Below are positions 60,988 to 64,000 of a stretch of 64,000 bases of DNA, piece by piece. Each line of letters opens with the position of its first letter. The stretch's first letter is position 1. The stretch is from positions 1 through 64,000 of the forward strand of contig NZ_JAOQJG010000004.1 in assembly GCF_025567365.1 (NCBI RefSeq), in the 5' to 3' direction. A model generated the notes under the pieces. The model ran no database searches and was not told the origin of the DNA. It saw only the letters and a program-made list of their open reading frames with translations. A program made the translations under genes and the position numbers. The stretch comes from Anaerostipes amylophilus. Its GTDB lineage: Bacteria; Bacillota; Clostridia; Lachnospirales; Lachnospiraceae.

Positions 60988-63900
60988 ATGTATTTAAAAA
61001 GTATTGAAGTCAATGGTTTTAAATCTTTTGCCCATAAAATGATTTTTAAATTTGAACATGGAATTACAGGAATCGTAGGACCAAATGGAAGTGGAAAAAG
61101 CAATGTTGCGGATGCAGTGCGTTGGGTACTTGGAGAACAAAGAGCGAAGCAGCTTCGTGGTTCTAAAATGGAAGATGTCATTTTTGCTGGTACAGAATTA
61201 AGAAAACCAATGGGATCAGCATATGTTGCGATTACTCTAGATAACAGTGATCATAGTCTGCCAATTCAGTTTGAAGAAGTGACGGTTGCCAGAAGAGTAT
61301 ATCGTTCTGGTGAAAGCGAATACCTGATCAATGGAAGTGCCTGCAGGCGAAAAGATATTGTAGAACTTTTTTTTGATACGGGAATTGGAAAAGAAGGTTA
61401 TTCTATCATTGGACAGGGACAGATCGAACAGATCTTAAGTGGAAAACCAGAAGATCGAAGAGAACTCTTTGATGAAGCGGCAGGAATTGTAAAATATAAG
61501 AAAAACAAGCTGGAGACACAGAGATCATTAGAAATCGAACGAGAAAATCTTGTAAGGGTAACAGATATTTTGACAGAATTGGAACGTCAGGTTTCACCTC
61601 TTCAGAAACAATCTGAACGTGCAAGAGAATATCTGCTTTTAAGAGATCAGTTAAAAGATGAAGATGTAAAATTGTTTTTATTTGAAAATCGAAATCTTGA
61701 ACAGGAATTAAATGAGCTGGATCAAAAGATAGAGATTGCACAGCGAGAGATGAAACAGACAGAACATGCACTTGCCAAAGCAAAAGAAAAATATGGAAAA
61801 CAAGAAGAACTTTTGGACAGTTTAAAACAGGAAATAGAAACGATCGCAGCAGAAATTTCAGAGATGAAGATCACAAAGCAGCAAAAAGAAGGGCAGATTC
61901 AGGTACTGAAAGAACAGATCAATACAGAACGTATGAGAGAAAGTATATATCTGGAATCAAAAGATAAGCTGTTTAAAGATCTGAATGAGAAGAAGCAGCA
62001 ATTAAAGAGATTCGAAGTGGAGACAGAAGAGATCCGTAAGGAATATGAAGCTGTTATGGATCAAAAGATTCAAAAAGAAAGCGAAGTTGCACTGTATCAG
62101 AAACAGATTCAGGATTTTGAGAAAGAACACGAAGAGATTGAGATCAGAGTGAATGCTGTAAGAGAAGGCCGTATGAGGGTTGCTGGAGCTATCGAACGAT
62201 CACAGACTGTAAAAGAACAGTTAAATGTGCAGATTATTGGTCTTGAGCAGCAGATGGAAGAATTAGAACAACAGATAAAAGAACAGCAGAACGAAAAAAC
62301 TCTTTTTAACAATAAGATCAAAGCAATCAAAGGAAAGAAAGAGCAGTTAGAGATTGAACGTCATAATGCCAAAAGAATCGAAGAAACATTATCAGTAGAA
62401 CGTCGGCAGATTCAGACAGAGATTGATAAAAAAAGAGAAAAATACCATAGAATCCGTTCAAACTATGAAACGGTGCGGAATATGGCAGAACGTTATGATG
62501 GATATGGATTTGGAATCAAAAAGATCATGGAACAGCAAGCTGTGGAGTCAGGGATCATTGGAGTGGTTGCAGATATCATTAAGGTAGAAGCAAAGTATGA
62601 GACAGCAATCGAAACAGCTCTTGGAGGAAGTATCCAGAACATTGTAACGGATACACAGAAAACAGCGAAGAAAATGATTGAATATCTTAAAAAGAATCGT
62701 TATGGAAGAGTGACATTCCTGCCGTTAGATGCAATAAAAGGAAAATCATTTGCAAGAGAAGAAATTCTTTCAGAACCGGGAGTGGTCGGATCGGCTAATA
62801 TGCTTGTGCAATACGATGAAACATATAAGGAACTGTTCTCATCGCTTCTTGGGAAGATTCTTGTTGTAGAAGATATGGATGCAGGAATCAGGATTGCTGA
62901 TAAATATCATCATAATGTAAGAATTGTAACACTTGAGGGAGACTCTTTGAATCGTGGAGGTTCCATGTCAGGTGGTGCATTTAAGAATAAGAGTAATCTA
63001 CTTGGAAGATCCAGAGAAGTTGAAGAACTAAAGGGACGACTTGATAAATGGACTCAGACAATAGCAAAAGATGAAAAAAAATATGATGAAAATGAAAAAA
63101 AACTCAAAGAATATCAGCAAAATATGGTAAACTTAGAGCAAGACATTCAAGCGATATCTCTGGAATTGAATACACAACAGATGTCACGCACAGCAATCGA
63201 AAACAGACAGGAAGAACTGACAAAGAGAAAAGAACAGCTAGTGCTGCAAAAAGATAGACTGAAACGAGAGTTATATACAGCAACAGAAGATGCAGACAGA
63301 CTGCAGGATGAGCAGATGGATCTTGAAAGTGCGAATGAACAGGACGAAGAACGAAATAAAGTAATTGATGAGAAATTAGAATATCTTCGAAAATGTGCAG
63401 AAAAGCATGCAATGGAAGTATCAAAAGTTCATATGCGTTTAAGTCAGGAATCGCAGAAACTAGAGTTTCAGGAAGATAATCAGGAGCGTATAAGATCCGA
63501 GATTGAACGTCTTAGTGAAGAATTTAATGAGAATCAAAAAGATGTAGGAGATGTCAATGAGAATGTAAAGACATTACAACAGCAGATTGAAGAACTTAAA
63601 GATTCTTTAAACTTGATGGAACAAAAGATCATAACAGATCAAAAGAGACATCAAAAGATTCAGGAAGAAGTAAAAACAAAAGAAATACTTTACAAAGATA
63701 TCTTGAAAGAACGCGAAGAGATGATAGAACGTGTCAGTGGATATGATAAAGAAATCTATCGTCTGGAAAGTCAGAAAGATGGTAAAAAGCAAAAGAAAAA
63801 AGAATTGCTTGATTATATGTGGGAAAACTACGAGGTTACTTACCATCAGGCGAAGCAAAGATTGGAGCTGAATGAGACAGAAAGTCTTTTAAGGATCAAA

Positions 63901-64000
63901 GAAACAATCAACCGATTAAAGAAACAGATCAAAGATCTTGGACCAGTTAATATCAATGCGATCGAAGATTATAAAGAAGTTTCTGAGCGTTATGAATTTA
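60988..64000 (+). CDS. smc: Chromosome segregation protein SMC (partial, 3' end missing)
   Basis: The first 1004 codons of an SMC protein, open to the window edge. The N-terminal ATPase lobe has FKSFAHKM and Walker A GPNGSGKSN (residues 32-40), then SGKPEDRRELFDEAAGIVKYK. A coiled coil leads to the hinge (about 500-680; GIIGVVADIIKVEAKYETAI, RGGSMSGGAFK), and the second coiled coil runs to the edge. The C-terminal head with Walker B is outside. AGAGGTGG precedes ATG 60988. plsX-rnc-smc is the standard order. Confidence 0.95.
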   Translation, partial: MYLKSIEVNGFKSFAHKMIFKFEHGITGIVGPNGSGKSNVADAVRWVLGEQRAKQLRGSKMEDVIFAGTELRKPMGSAYVAITLDNSDHSLPIQFEEVTVARRVYRSGESEYLINGSACRRKDIVELFFDTGIGKEGYSIIGQGQIEQILSGKPEDRRELFDEAAGIVKYKKNKLETQRSLEIERENLVRVTDILTELERQVSPLQKQSERAREYLLLRDQLKDEDVKLFLFENRNLEQELNELDQKIEIAQREMKQTEHALAKAKEKYGKQEELLDSLKQEIETIAAEISEMKITKQQKEGQIQVLKEQINTERMRESIYLESKDKLFKDLNEKKQQLKRFEVETEEIRKEYEAVMDQKIQKESEVALYQKQIQDFEKEHEEIEIRVNAVREGRMRVAGAIERSQTVKEQLNVQIIGLEQQMEELEQQIKEQQNEKTLFNNKIKAIKGKKEQLEIERHNAKRIEETLSVERRQIQTEIDKKREKYHRIRSNYETVRNMAERYDGYGFGIKKIMEQQAVESGIIGVVADIIKVEAKYETAIETALGGSIQNIVTDTQKTAKKMIEYLKKNRYGRVTFLPLDAIKGKSFAREEILSEPGVVGSANMLVQYDETYKELFSSLLGKILVVEDMDAGIRIADKYHHNVRIVTLEGDSLNRGGSMSGGAFKNKSNLLGRSREVEELKGRLDKWTQTIAKDEKKYDENEKKLKEYQQNMVNLEQDIQAISLELNTQQMSRTAIENRQEELTKRKEQLVLQKDRLKRELYTATEDADRLQDEQMDLESANEQDEERNKVIDEKLEYLRKCAEKHAMEVSKVHMRLSQESQKLEFQEDNQERIRSEIERLSEEFNENQKDVGDVNENVKTLQQQIEELKDSLNLMEQKIITDQKRHQKIQEEVKTKEILYKDILKEREEMIERVSGYDKEIYRLESQKDGKKQKKKELLDYMWENYEVTYHQAKQRLELNETESLLRIKETINRLKKQIKDLGPVNINAIEDYKEVSERYEF

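Noticed and set aside
1..64000. CRISPR array, prophage or integrative element
   Set aside because: No regularly spaced repeats, integrase, phage structural or conjugation genes were seen in the window.

Overview
The window looks like a chromosomal segment of a low-GC, spore-forming member of the Lachnospiraceae (Firmicutes/Clostridia), probably Anaerostipes or a close butyrate producer. The genus is inferred from overall gene content and style and is not proven. Supporting signs are the 23S rRNA 3' end, a clostridial gene order (rpmB-asp23-fakA-recG; rsmD-coaD-ylbJ-tmcAL; pta-ackA-yceD-rpmF-plsX-rnc-smc), sporulation genes (gerW, an alpha/beta SASP, ylbJ, a SpoVB-like flippase, a Csp-like subtilase), AGGAGG-type ribosome sites, and a 1405-residue acyl-CoA dehydratase activase fusion. 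There is no phage, integrative element or CRISPR array.

Layout. 1-685: 23S rRNA tail, then a spacer without a recognisable 5S gene that leads into an elaborate mgtE leader (promoter with an internal palindrome, a 31-codon upstream ORF, and a helix that buries the mgtE ribosome site and start codon). 2.1-5.0 kb: an HD-GYP + GGDEF membrane protein on the minus strand. 5.05-6.3 kb: a yybP-ykoY (Mn2+) riboswitch with a terminator in front of a CaCA cation exchanger. 6.3-11.4 kb: Rrf2 regulator, Gfo/Idh oxidoreductase, cyclophilin lipoprotein, MocR regulator and a ClpX paralogue lacking the RKH loop. 11.6-13.8 kb (minus): ilvE and a beta-propeller lipoprotein. 14-18.7 kb: class III fructose bisphosphatase, S8 peptidase and a deletion-ridden AAA/nuclease pseudogene. 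18.8-23.5 kb: SpoVB-like gene diverging from iscR-iscS-iscU-mnmA. 23.6-29 kb: a substrate-binding lipoprotein and a hybrid histidine kinase broken by one TGA codon. 29-36 kb: DUF368 protein, a two-component pair, a Sir2-like gene with hisH-hisF, an internally deleted Rpn-type gene and a C_GCAxxG_C_C protein. 36-47 kb: dehydratase activase, LysM protein, corA, a rhomboid-like protein, pyk, a gerW operon, and a 265-bp quasi-palindromic repeat. 47-64 kb: conserved housekeeping genes ending inside smc.

Themes. Divalent-cation homeostasis recurs: mgtE and corA both have structured leaders, and the CaCA exchanger sits behind a Mn2+ riboswitch. Fe-S and sulfur chemistry is grouped as iscR-iscS-iscU-mnmA. 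Candidate sporulation-sigma promoters precede the SpoVB-like gene (SigE type) and the S8 peptidase (SigK type). Three multi-domain genes are decayed by deletion or nonsense mutation. A short repeat found after the first pseudogene recurs after gerW, where it encloses a large hairpin. All calls come from reading the sequence; no database search was possible.
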